Positions 24,001 through 35,830 of a stretch of 64,000 nt of DNA are shown here, in pieces. Every line of letters starts with the position of its first letter. Positions within the stretch are counted from its first letter, which is position 1. This stretch comes from Crotophaga sulcirostris (lineage: Eukaryota > Chordata > Aves > Cuculiformes > Crotophagidae): positions 1,160,738-1,224,737 of the forward strand of contig VYZB01000171.1 of assembly GCA_013397455.1 (NCBI GenBank), given 5' to 3'. The translations under genes were made by a program, and so were the position numbers. The notes below the pieces were generated by a model. The model ran no database searches and had not been told where the DNA came from. It saw nothing but the letters and a program-made list of their open reading frames with translations.

Positions 24001-24757
24001 CTGAAATATGCTTTTCTCATCCTTCTTCAGCTTTTATTTTCTCCATACCATCCACCTCTATTCTAGCAAGGTTTTGAGTAATCTTTTAATTCAGTTCCAA
24101 TAAATGATGAATGGTGCTGAAGTCTAAAGCCCTGCTTGATTTAGGTTTAAATTCCCTAAAAGGTCTCTCTTTCCCCCAACTTCATGTCCTGACAGATCAT
24201 CATAAACATTGACATTAGAGTCAGATAAGTTACACGCAGCTCTGCGATGAGGTGCTGCTGGCAAAGTGTTTTCTTAGACCAATGTGAAATTTGTTCCTAT
24301 TCCTGACCAATGCACTAGAATTTGTTAATTTTCAGGAAACCTGTGAAGCTACCCAGAGCTAAAGAACTCTAGATAACAACAGTAAATGAGACTACTAGTG
24401 ACAGAATCAAACTTGCATGCCTTTTAGCTGCAAAAGTCCATGTGAATGCAGCACAGCCATCTTACCTGAAAAATGATGGATTGCAAACAGAATGAGCCTG
24501 GCCTTCACGCTGGGAAGGGTTACCCACAGACACCCTGCAGCAGTGGGGCTGGCAGCTGGGCAAAACCAAAGGAGGGATGATGAAGAGTGGTGGAGGGCTG
24601 GAGGTGCAAAGGAGCAGATTTACAGCCTAGCACGTGATAGGCAATGTCCTTGTCTCTACTAGAAGCACTGCAGGAGCGATGGCTTCTTCCATCCATGTTT
24701 TCTGCACAAGTTACCTTTTGTTGGCTTGGTGAAAGATCAAGCTGTAGCAGCAGCTAG

Positions 24758-24987
24758 TCACAGTATCACAGTATTACAAGGTTGGAAAGGACCTTTGAAA
24801 TCAAGTCCAACCTATAACCCAACACTAACACTAACACAAACACCAATCCATCATCTAAACGATGGCACTGAGTGCCTCATCCAATCTCCTCTTAAACATC
24901 TCCAGGGACGGCGACTCCACCACCTCCCCAGGCAGCGCATTCCAATGGCCAATCACCATTTCAGTGAAGAATTTTTTCCTAATATCA
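24758..24987 (-). mobile_element. CR1 LINE, 5'-truncated antisense copy, TACTGTGA-type tail
   Basis: The antisense partner of the copy at 9863-10211. On the + strand it begins with the octamer tail 'tcacagtatcacagtatta', then 'aggttggaaaggacctttga', 'aagtccaacctata', an expanded run of AACACTAACACTAACACAAACACCA at about 24818-24843, and 'gatggcactgagtgcctcat', 'tccaccacctccccaggcag', 'cgcattccaatggccaatca' and 'ttcagtgaag'. The last parts are the antisense of [13 protein letters not shown] and FFTE at the end of ORF2. Similarity ends at about 24987. Compared base for base with the other copy it has a short deletion near 24806 and the expanded TAACAC motif, but otherwise only scattered substitutions, so both belong to one subfamily. 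The apparent + strand open frame at 24726-25088 is simply the antisense of this element and its flanks. Confidence 0.94.
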
Positions 24988-27900
24988 TGGAAAATAATAA
25001 TATAAATCACTTTCTTACTTACACTTGGGCTTTGACAAAGAGGGGTGAAGACATATCTATTTGCAAGAAAATCCCCAAGGTTCCTTAATTCATACAGTAT
25101 ATATCTTGCTTAAAAATAAATAAATGCACTTTGAGCCAACCAACTCTGTACTCATCAGAATTTTAACGGGATGCTATAGCAAACTGCTCTACAGTTCTAC
25201 AGTCATTTAAGGATAATTTACACAGTTCATAAATGTTTGACTGCTTATTCCTTAAAGCAAGTACAGGTTGCACTTGTTCTTCAGGTGCAAGCTGAATTTG
25301 TTTGTGCTGCTAATAAAATAAATTTCAATAATACATCATTGGTTTGCATGATAACATAGGAGGTGGAAAATCTCAGGATATTCTTGTTTCTGATTTAAAA
25401 GGCTGATATAGCAGATGGGAAACTGAAATTAACTTCAAAGTTTTAGATTAAATTATCATTCCCTGTTAGATGATGAGCTAGTTTACCTCAGGTATCTGTT
25501 TCCTGATTTTTCTTTTCTATTAAAAACCTCTTAAAAAGTACAAGATAGAAAGCCTGTGACTACTGCTACTTCTCACAGATAAAATATTTCATCATGCCAT
25601 ACTTGCAAGTAATATCTTCTAACAGGTCAGACAACACTACTGGAAAAAAGACATGTTTCAAGATTTCACTTGTCTGTTTTTATTTCTTTAAAACCATTGC
25701 AGTTGATCTAGTAGTAAAAATATTTGTGTTTATAAATTTTGTCTTGCTTATACTTTAAAATCCTTCTGGTTACTGTAATAACAGATATTTAATTTCAAAA
25801 AAATAAAACAATTATAGGAATGAAGCCTTTTTATTAATTAATTCTGGTGAATAGAGAAGGCATTCTTTTATTTTAGTGGATTCATTTACATTTATCATTT
25901 ATAAGTTGTTCTCAAAACATAAGCACAATCCCATAATAAGGTAATGTATTTCCAGCATGTGGAAAAATGCTAATTTCTGTGATGTGAAAGATATAGTACA
26001 GCTAAGTAAAATATTCATCTTTGCTATTATTATAATTTTATTTTGTTAGAGTTTTTTAAAATTACCAACTATATATGAGGTATATCAGTATGTGACAACT
26101 GGGGAAGCAAACAGCCAACTCCAGACTATACCAGAAGAAAACGATGCTCATATTATCCTGCTGAAATTTTTCCTAATCAGAGAAATTAAACTTTTTTTCC
26201 CAGGAGTAAGCATGCATTCTATCATTCCTGTACTATTTGTCTCTGCCTTCTTTTAGCGTCTGAAATTTGACTATGCTAATTTGAGCTGGAGATGCTCATT
26301 TAGAAGTGCCAGAAAAAGTCTGAAGAAATTTAAAACTGCACTGTCCACAGAAGATAAAACGTTTATTTACATATTCACCATATGACGGATGATCTCACAA
26401 GTTCTGTCCTTGTAGGGCAAATAATATAATTTTCCAGGCTACAGTTTTGCAGGATATCAGATGACTGTAGGCTCCAATTTCAACTGCTGAATCTGTGCCT
26501 GTTTTACACGATGCTGATGTCCCTTTGAAATCAAATCTCTATAAAATATGAATTTCAGAAATTTTATTTTAGACACACTCATGAAATGTCTTAGCATTTG
26601 CTCATAATGCACATTAAGATCTAACTTGTCCACAGTTACTATAAATAAGATTTACTACTAAACAGCAAGCAAAAAAAATAGTCTGTTCATCATCTCTCAA
26701 AAGCTGAGTAGCAGCAACAGGATAGGAATAGTATGTGAATGTAGCTGAAGCCAGACCTCTTGCCGGTAGCTGTGGAGGCTGGGCAAGATAGACAAATAAA
26801 AAGATTTGACATAACGTGAAATTCATCACTGAGCTCTTGTTGAGTTTTGGTGGAGACGAAGTTATGTGACAGGCTTACCTGCTTACTTATTTTGATAACA
26901 ATGACAGCAGGTATTCAGCCAGGAAATGAAGATGTCATGTCTAAATACTAAAGTCAGAGGGTATAAAAATCATTTCATATCATGGTGAAGGGAGAGGGAA
27001 AGAGGGATAGATTCCACTGGAAATGCCATGCCACCTGATTCAGATGAGATGTTTTGCTGGAACAGGTAAACAGAGCAATATTGGGCAGGGAGCAGTACCT
27101 GTGGCTCAGAAGAAATAGTGAAATGGCATTAATATACAGGTAAGAGAATTCTAGCAATATCCAGGCCTAACCAAAAGCACTTGATGAAGAAACTCATTAA
27201 CATGATCCTAGGAATGGAATGTTTCACTTCAGAGTGTTTTAAATGAAAAAATCAAAAGAATGTGCAATTTCCAAACTCACAGCTTTCCAAGTTATGTTTT
27301 TTTCAGGCACCTGAAAAAAAGATGCAACAAAGATTTGGGGTCGTACACACATTCTCAAAACCTGTAACATAAGTACATGCATGTAAAATTAAAATGATGC
27401 ATATAGCAATAAGAATTTGTCATATAATTCAACATTCATATAAAGAGCCATTTTAACATTTCATAGATAGTTGCAATGGTATAAAAATTAAAAACTCATG
27501 TACACTAAGTATTTCAAATTCAGAAATAAATATGTCTGGTAACCTCTTTGTTTATTTCACTAAACAAAAAATTGTTCTTGAATAAACAAAAATGTTAGAC
27601 TAACTTCCCATGCAAAATTAAACTTATCTGAGACTCAATATACAGAGCAAAACCAGACTATGAAAGCCCTAGAATCCAGTGTGTGAGGGTTCAGTCTATA
27701 AAGGTAAGGCTTTCTACTACTTCTGTACCGAGTTTACAAGTGGTTTAAAATCTAAAACTGGCACCATAAATAAAATTGTGAGCATGTGCTTCATCTGTAA
27801 AAGGAGAGACTTCCTGAGGCTACCCAGGTCATTTAAACAGAAAGAGATGTTCAAACAATAGGTTTTTTCTTCTTTGAAGAAGCCTAGATTGTGGAAAATA

Positions 27901-29814
27901 AGAGCAATACATCAAAAGTCCATCTTTCTTATGTACGTCATTGCCATTTCACATGTACACAGGCATGTTTCTTATATATGTCCATAAATCCTCATCTGAA
28001 AGCTACTTGAGGTCTTGAGGGATGCTGAAATAATGAGCTCTTCTGGTCTTAAAGACTTTTTTGTCCAGTCCATGCTCAGTGGCAAAACAGCACATAAAGA
28101 ATACAGAATCACAACTGACAATGGTGAGAATGACCATCACTTCACATTTTTGCCCCCTTTCTGCTGCTCTGTAACTATTTCAACTGCTTTTGTCAGAAGC
28201 TGAAGTTTTCTGTTGTCTTACCAACAAAGGTTACTGTTTGTTGATTTGCCCTAAAGTTTGAATACAGCACTGTTAGTCAAAATGCTTTTGAAGAAAATAT
28301 CTGTTGTTTCTGCATCTTAAAACATTTAAAAAAAATGAAACAAAGCAAATAATCTGCAACCAAAAATCAACAAGAAAATAAAAAAGGGCTCACACAAGTC
28401 TGGCTCGAATACAACTCAAAATAGAGAAGTAAAAAATGATAACACTGGAGCTGAGCAGGCTAAAGAGTGTACATCTTCCACTGAACCCTGGGGTAGAATT
28501 GTCCATGTAGAGGCAGACACTGTGTCACTTACTTACATAGCTTTGCATTATTAATCACACTGCCTACCAGAATGCATCTTGAGCCTGTAGTTACTATGGA
28601 AGGGAAATAGTAAAATGTTTCCCCTAGCCTTTTGCAAAATTGAAACAAGTAGAGAGGACACAGATTCCATTAATAGCAAGCACCCACCACGGCCACATAA
28701 CAAATGGTTGCTCTCTGCATGTGAAATGAAAACAAGGTCTGATGTGCAGGATTGGTTTTCACTGTTGTTAAGCACTGTGTCAGTTAGAAATGCTCTCCTG
28801 ACCCACAGCATGTAACAGATTTTCCAGTTCCTGATGTGTATGTATAGCTAAACCTAGAACTCCTTGCTCTTTTGGTTGATCCAGCACGCCAGCAGAATCT
28901 AGGTTGTTGTTATATCTTTTTAACAGCTTGTAGCCGCTTCACTGTGCAGGTCTGAGCATACTGTCCCCATCATGGGACTAATCTAGTCACACACTAAAAG
29001 CCTACAATCAGGAATCTGCAGAAGGAGGTCTAATATTATGTTGACTGGGAGACCTAGGGTGAAATCGTGTATCTCTGTGATAAGAACATGCATCTTTAAT
29101 GGATAACGTGATAACACATGAGTCCCTTTATGGCTATCTGAATATGAAGAATTAATGAATTTATAGTTAAAGTAGTACAAAGAATGCCTTTTACATTTTG
29201 TTGTGTTCCTTTGCACATATAGACTGCTCCCTTGTGAGCAGAGTGTGCTGCTCTGGCTGTTTCAGCCCTAGGTCTAGCTCTGGCAGTGACACTGGCTTTT
29301 CCTCTGTGTTTTCCCTTAGGTTTCTCATTCTCCAACCTACCTTGTTATACAGGCTTTTAGGCAACTATTTTGTTTCATGTTGTGCCACCATGTTATCATT
29401 TAGAGAAGGAAAGATTTCCTTCTGGCATGCTTCATAAAATGAGATTATGTCCCAGATGTAAAATTATTACCATCTTCTTTTAAAACAAGAAAATTAATAT
29501 CAAGATAACTATAGCAAAGGTGTAAAAAATTTATCAAACAAGTGTTTTTAAATATAACTCCTTGTTATTGAGCAATTGAAGTTTCACCAATTAAAGAGCA
29601 AAACTGAAACATCTGTTTGTATCTTAGTCAGTGTTAACTATTGTCATTTATCAAAACAAAACCAAGATGAACAACAAATAGGGTAGTAATTATTCTATAG
29701 CTGTAACAAGAGGCATGCAACATAAGTAATTCAAATTCTGGTAAGGCAAGCATTTTCAATAATCTTTTTATTTCATAAAAATATGCAGAATCATTGCAGT
29801 CATTTTGTTAAATG
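24988..29814. other. AT-rich non-coding stretch, nothing recognised
   Basis: No gene, exon or repeat family was recognised. Open frames are at most about 86 codons and have no motif. Confidence 0.55.
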
Positions 29815-29949
29815 AAAAAAAAAAAAAAAACTACAAGTTACTGCTGAATTATTGTTACTCTGAAAAAAAAAAACCCACAAAAAACCCAAACAAAACCAAA
29901 CAAAAAAACTACAAAAAACAAAACAAACAAACAAACAAAAAAACACCCA
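29815..29949. repeat. A-rich tract: A16, spacer, then A/C low-complexity run
   Basis: An uninterrupted A16 at 29815-29830 is followed by 32 bp of ordinary sequence. Then 29863-29949 consists almost only of A and C (a single T at 29910), moving from AAACCC words to repeated CAAA units. The open frames crossing it on both strands (runs of Lys/Asn or of Phe/Val/Cys) are products of the low complexity, not genes. Confidence 0.93.
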
Positions 29950-32900
29950 AGGAAACAAGCAGCACTGTGTTCTTGGGCAGTGTATTCTATTCCGTATATG
30001 CCAGGGTAGCACATGTGTGTTTGTATAGACAGATGCACACGCTGGGTTTGCAGACGTGACTGTGAATTGTGTAATTCTTCCAGAATGACAGCAACAAAGC
30101 AGATCACTAATCTTCTCATCACAGAGCCATAAGGTCTCCAACTGCACTCTTTAGTTGTACCAAGATTTTGTTCTTTGTTACCATGTTCTTCAAAATAAAA
30201 TGATTGAAAAAATGGCCAGAAAGTAAAAGATCAATTACTGAGCAGGAGCTCGATAAAAATCAAAAGTAGAACTAAAACCAGTGCAGAGGGTAATATACAC
30301 AAACATGCACAAGTGCAAACAGTACCTGCATCAATGCACAGAACAAGCTGCTATAGGTATTGTTTTCACTATGGTAAATCCTCTGAGACTCATCTCACTG
30401 TGGATGTAGTAGCCATCAGTCCACTGAATTCAGACTTCCAGTTGTACAGAAAGTACCAACATAACCTCTTAAACACAGAGAGTCACAACTTTCTTGTGAC
30501 TAGTCATGTAAGACAAGTTCCATAAAGGACCTAAGAACTTAAGTCCAGGATCAAAATCAAGGTTCTCAAAGCCTTCGTTCAGTGGCTGCCAGTACTCGCA
30601 GCACTTAAATAGCCACATGTGAAGTCTGCAGCACTAATACACTTTGTAAGTATCCATACTTCTGTTACTTGAGGGTCTGTAGATATTTGTGCAAGTCTCA
30701 AAAAAGCTCAGATGTTTAATCATCTGAGTCAGTAGGCAAACTCTTTCCTCCTCTTAATCCTCAAATAATGACTCAGGCTATGCATGCCCTTAAGTCAGAA
30801 TCTCAAGAGAATGTAGGCATCTTTTAAAGAATGCCAAGTAAATTTAAGATTTATCCCTGACCTCAGAATTTCTTACTCACGTAGACTGCCTTATTGATAT
30901 TATGGATTTCTACCTGAGGCACTTGGGCTTTTCTAGGGACAAGCTGGATTCCATTCTAGGGCTCCAGGCCACTTTTAGACAACAAAACCTAAATGCCTAG
31001 TTCCCTGAGAGAAGTAGGGCTTGACATAAATAAAGCAGATTTTATGTCAGTGGGGAGGAAAAAAAAAAAAAAAAGAGTAGGTATGAGGCTTATGAAAAAA
31101 CATAGTCAGTTCCAGGGTCCAGGTAAGAATCCAGGGGGTTTTGGGGTTCAAGTCTCATTCAGGGAGTCCAATTGCATCTCTTGGTGACCAGTATTCAAAC
31201 AAGACAGTGGCTGAGGGAGTGGGTTACTACAGGAAACAAAAAAATGGCCAAGAGGAAGTCCCAACTCCACGGAATTAGAATATGGCTTTGGTTCAACGCT
31301 CCAAAGATACTCAATCCCTAACACCACTTCAGAAGAACATAAGGGTCAATGCTGGGCACCTAATCATTAAGAAATTATCACATCTTACTTTCAGTGGACT
31401 ATCAGACTGCATTTGTAATCTGCATCTTCAAAATGAGTACAAAAAGATGCTTAGTGAATTAAAGCTGAAGTGAGATTAGTCTTCATATTTTTCATCTTCC
31501 CAAAAATTGGATCAAGAAATAATGAGTGGGTCTGACATTGGAGACAGTCACAGAATTTCCTGATAATCCCTAAATATGCATGACTTGGTGAACAGTTGGG
31601 TGAGTTTACCTGAAAATATTTATGTAATTGCTGCATATCCTACTCACAAGCATCTAAAAATCACATGAAAAATTTTACATGAAGTTGTTGCTCTTCTATT
31701 TAAACCACAAAAGATATTTAATTTATTAATGTAATATAGCCAAAAAAAATGTCAGTATAGCAGAAGATGTAAAGCATGAATGAGAAAAAAAGTGTTCTGT
31801 TCCTACATATGTGCATTCACATAATATATTTGAAAATGATTGTTTTCACACCTTTTGAAGTAACATCTTTCCTCACTTTAAAAAAAATATGCTGTGGTAT
31901 ACGAAGAGTAAATAGGTCATAATGGTGCCTAGAGACCAGCTTTGATAGTCACTACAATCTTCAGAGACAGAAGGATACAAATATAAGTTTTGTGAATAGT
32001 AGCTTATGTTTCTGCTGATCTACCTGAGGGATATACTTGTGAGTTTACTTCATTTGGAGATTTTGTGATGTAGACAAAACAGAATTTGCTTTTATGGTAG
32101 CTAAGCTGAAAATGAAAAGTCAGAATATTCCCTATTTGACTACATATACCTTTAGGACGTACCAGTTACTTCTACTGAAGCATAACAAGTTGGGGAAATA
32201 TCCTCACTTTCAACTGGTTGCTGTTGTCTTGCAAACTATATTTCTCTGGGCCCCAAAAGCCACACTGAATCACATTTTAATGAGACATTTCACTTGTTAT
32301 TTGGATCCTGTTGTAGGCAAGTGAACGAATAGATCATAATACACATATTCAAAAAAAAATATTTAACTGTGAAAAAAAAAGAGCTTAAGATGCTTTAAAA
32401 ATTAATTAACAGATTTAAAAAAATTCAAAGAGGAAGACGATCTCAGCTAATGAGCTCCCGGTATGCTGTGACTGATGAAATACAGCTGTCCTGCAAAGTG
32501 AGATTAAATACTACAGGGCAGAAGAGACACAAAAGGCAGTAACCCACCTAACAGATTGATAAAAGGAGGAACACGTGTAGAATTGGTACATCAGATTCTT
32601 TACCTTTATAACGTATCCTGCGAAGCTAAGTTCCTCTTTCTGTTTGCTGCTGGGTGCATTTCAGAAATCAACATTCACAGACCATACAAAAATGTGAATT
32701 TTAGCATACTAATCATGAATATTTAATTCTTCTTTTTCATGTTTTTTTAAGAACATTTGACAATTATTTCGCAAGACAGATTTTTCCCTAAGTGAAAACG
32801 AAAGCCTACAACAGCAGAACTCAGATATCTGATAAGATGACTGCTGACAGAAGTGTTCAGGGATGCTCAGACTGTTATGCAGAAATGTTAGATGTGTCAT

Positions 32901-34098
32901 TTTTACCATTGTGATTCTGGATTCCCTAAAAAAGCAATCTGCAACAGATAGGTGCAAAGGCTTATATAGTGGCATACTTTACACATGTGTAGGTACATGA
33001 GTGGAGTACACACTACAAGAGTCTTAGAAACCTCCCCAGAACATGTGTTTTGATACAATGAGGTGTGGAAGCTCTTGGCCCAGACAGGGGTTGGATAAGG
33101 ATGAGTGAAAAGTTTGTAGTGCCTTGACACAAATCGCTGCGTCACTGCTCCACATGGTCCAGCATAGCTGAGGTTAGCATGAAATAATTTATAGTGGAAA
33201 GCATCTTTACAGAGTGAAGAGAAGGTGGTATCCATAGAGAATACACTGCAGCAGAGCCTCCTGCTTTGAAATGAACACTCTAGGAACCTACAGCCCCGAA
33301 CTTGTAATTTACCAGTTCTCTAAAATATATTTCTTGTGGTAATTCTATTAAAGACTGTGTGCTGTGTCAACTTTTATGGATGTGCAGGAAATGTGAGCTG
33401 AAAAGACATTTTCTTGGGTTAGAAAGCTCTGGTGAGACATTGAGAAAGTTAAAGAACATAGGAGTCAAATAAACACCCTCCATTTTGGTGCAGTGTTATG
33501 AAATACATCTGGAATTACAGGCTAGATTTTTGGTCTAGGCTTTCTGCAGCTTCAGAATGGCACTAAGGGACTATAAAGCTATATTGAAAACGAAGTACTT
33601 TTATAACACACTTAGCTTTGAGTTAGCATGAGTAGAAATAGGTCTGTCCCTCAGTTCTTTCTGAAGTCCCATGGCATGAAACAGATGACTGGGGAGTTGG
33701 CCTAAACACCAAGGTAGAGGAAACCAAGACAGGAAGAAACCATACATTGAGCTTTATAAAAGCAATTTTAGCAGTCAAGTTGAATAATGAAAACCTTTTC
33801 AGACATAGAGGTTGTCTCACATTCTTACTCAACTCTGAGGCAATTAAAATGTTCTTCCTACTACACGGACAGACCGGTGTCTCTGCAGCTGCAGACAGGC
33901 CTAGCACCTGCTGAGATGGCAGGTTACCAAAGATCCTTTGCTGCTCCTAAAAAAGGCATGTTGTTTATAAAGCTCGCAAGTTCATTAGATTTTCATTCTG
34001 GAGCCCCTGAGGTATTTAATCATAAAATATCCTTAGCGGGTTAGAATAAGTCAGTGTTGTCAATAGTCATCACCTCCCCACTCCACATGATAGATAAA
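29950..34098. other. AT-rich non-coding stretch
   Basis: No gene or repeat family was recognised. An A16 run lies at 31059-31074. Short open frames of up to 110 codons on the minus strand (32903-33235) have no motif. Confidence 0.55.
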
Positions 34099-34172
34099 GT
34101 AAGGGAGGAAACAACCATTGCAGTCATCCAGTTTGATCTTCTGCCTAATACAGGCTGTAAGACTGCCCTGAA
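34099..34172 (-). mobile_element. 3' end of an ancient CR1-superfamily LINE, antisense
   Basis: The minus strand here reads in order 'cctgtattaggcagaagatc', 'aaactggatgactgcaatgg' and a decayed 'ttgtttcctcccttac'. This matches the widely distributed 3' end of old amniote CR1-like elements, in which a CCTGTGTTA-AGGAGGTCAGACTAGATGATC block is followed by an AATGGTCCCTTCTGGCCTTA-type end. Divergence is high, as expected for a relic far older than the CR1 copies at 9863 and 24758. Its limits are uncertain by some tens of bases. The other old LINE pieces in this window lie on the opposite strand, so it is a separate insertion. Confidence 0.75.
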
Positions 34173-35290
34173 GTCCTAACATCTTTATTAGCTTGTCACC
34201 ATAACAGTGTAAAACTACATTAGGCCTCTATTTGGCCCAATATATTGTTATTTATTTCTATTAGTGCCATATCTGGAAATCATGAGAGATAAGGTGGTAG
34301 GCAGTGCGCAACAAGAGCTTGAGTCATCTCTTCTAACTTCATCTATTGTAGTTTAATATCTGATTTCAAACTGTTGTCAACAGGAAGACGTAGTGAGTGA
34401 GAAGAATATCCAGAGAGCAATTCATGTTATTGCAGTCTTAGACAAGAAAGATGAATCATCCTCAGAAAGTGTCTTTCTCTTGCTATTAAATGTGCAGGGA
34501 GTCTGGATAACTAACTCAAATGAGATTTCTCACTGTTAGAAGGCTAATGTATGGTGAAGTGTGTCTCACCAAATTACCTAAAAAACTTACAGTCTAAATG
34601 AGGTAGTCCACAGATAGGAATGAAAATAATTATACAGAAATGAGAAGTGATTTATCTAGAGTAACACAATTGCCTTCCCAGGTGATTCTTTTGCCCCATT
34701 CTGTCCCTTCATCAGGTTTTATCAAAGAATGCCCTACAGTAAGACCCAAGAAACACAGTAAAAAAGGTCATTCAATTTGTCATCTGTACAGTTAGGTAAT
34801 AAGATGAATAGTCAGATTTCAGAAGCATTTCCACACAATTTTCAAGTATAACTTGTTCTTTTTCAGGTAAAAGAGGTGGAACTGAATGGAGTATAATTAC
34901 TTGGCCAGTTTACTGGAATGTTGTTACACATTTACTAATGCTATGTGGGATTTTCAAATTCCAAAAGTATTTCCAAAAGGCAGTTCATGTGTGAGATGGT
35001 GGGAAAAGACTTAATTAATCCTACTGGCTTTCTGCTTTCTCACAGAATATTTAGATATAGTCCTATAGATTTTCGCTGCAGAGGACAACCTCACTGTCTC
35101 AAGGCCTCATCTAATGCTTATTGAAGTCAAATAAAAAAGAAAAAACCTCATATTTATTTCACTAACCTATAATGAGATTTTGTGACTCCTCAAAAAATTT
35201 ATTGTGTTCCTTATTTGAAACTAATCCCAAAACTTAGGGGACCAAACTTTCCTCCTTGAAACATGATTAGCCCCTTAAATGCAACCTAAT

Positions 35291-35294
<4 letters not shown>
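34173..35294. other. AT-rich non-coding stretch, nothing recognised
   Basis: No exon, RNA gene or repeat was recognised. Confidence 0.55.
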
Positions 35295-35324
<30 letters not shown>

Positions 35325-35362
35325 CCACAAACAAACAAAAAACGAACAAACAAAAAAAAAAA
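35295..35362. repeat. A28 run followed by CAAA-type low complexity
   Basis: Twenty-eight uninterrupted A (35295-35322), then CCCCACAAACAAAC, a CGAACAAAC group and a second A run. On the minus strand it would be a T-rich tract. No retrotransposed gene was recognised immediately upstream, so it is not clearly a poly(A) tail. Confidence 0.93.
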
Positions 35363-35689
35363 CCAGACAATATTGCATGGAACAGCTTCTCTCTGTGAAC
35401 TCAAATAATACCTTTGCCACACAATACAAATTTCTTTGTAGAATGCTAAAGAATAATACTGTTGCTGAATGTGTCATCAAACTACTTTTTCAGGACTGAT
35501 AAACAGAAGAGTGAAGAAGGAATGCTGAAAAATATTCATACAAACGTCAAAGATCCAAAATAACTTTATTCGTCCACACAGGTATTTTATCAGTCAGAAT
35601 AGGTGCTCCAGTAAATATGTGCACTGAAGATATAACTCCATTCATAAAAACAAACAACTTCCAATACTATAACAAACAAAAGACCAGAA

Positions 35690-35830
35690 GCATTATCAAA
35701 TGAATGATAATATTATATAAATCAATGGTGTGTCCTTGTTTGGAATACTACAGTCAACAAAAGAAGCAGTAGCAGAAAGAGATGGGCTGTGTGGAATATG
35801 AATAGGCAATGTTACTGGAAACACAGAGTT
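35690..35830 (+). mobile_element. Ancient CR1-superfamily LINE fragment, YKSMV...LEYY block
   Basis: Codons at 35716-35757 read YKSMVCPCLEYYSQ, matching the (Y/Y)K(S/T)MVRPHLEYCVQ block near the end of the RT region in CR1/L3-like LINEs; Arg-Pro-His has become Cys-Pro-Cys and the Cys of LEYC is Tyr. The preceding A-rich 40 bp and the following 'gcagtagcagaaagagatgg' are compatible with the neighbouring parts of the same element but too decayed to prove it. This single block is identified confidently; the ends of the fragment are not. Confidence 0.7.

Larger units (their letters stand above)
16347..24757. other. AT-rich non-coding stretch
   Basis: No gene or repeat family was recognised. It holds an 18-bp perfect palindrome at 16660-16677, a 13-bp direct repeat at 18897/18932, an A/C-rich patch at 21004-21053, a (GA) run at 22914-22926 and pyrimidine runs near 19590-19615. 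Segment 18590-18740 has many TAATT and ATGCAT words and could be conserved non-coding sequence, but this cannot be judged from one genome. Confidence 0.5.

Noticed and set aside
24726..25088. 120-codon + strand open frame
   Set aside because: It is the antisense of a CR1 element plus flanks.
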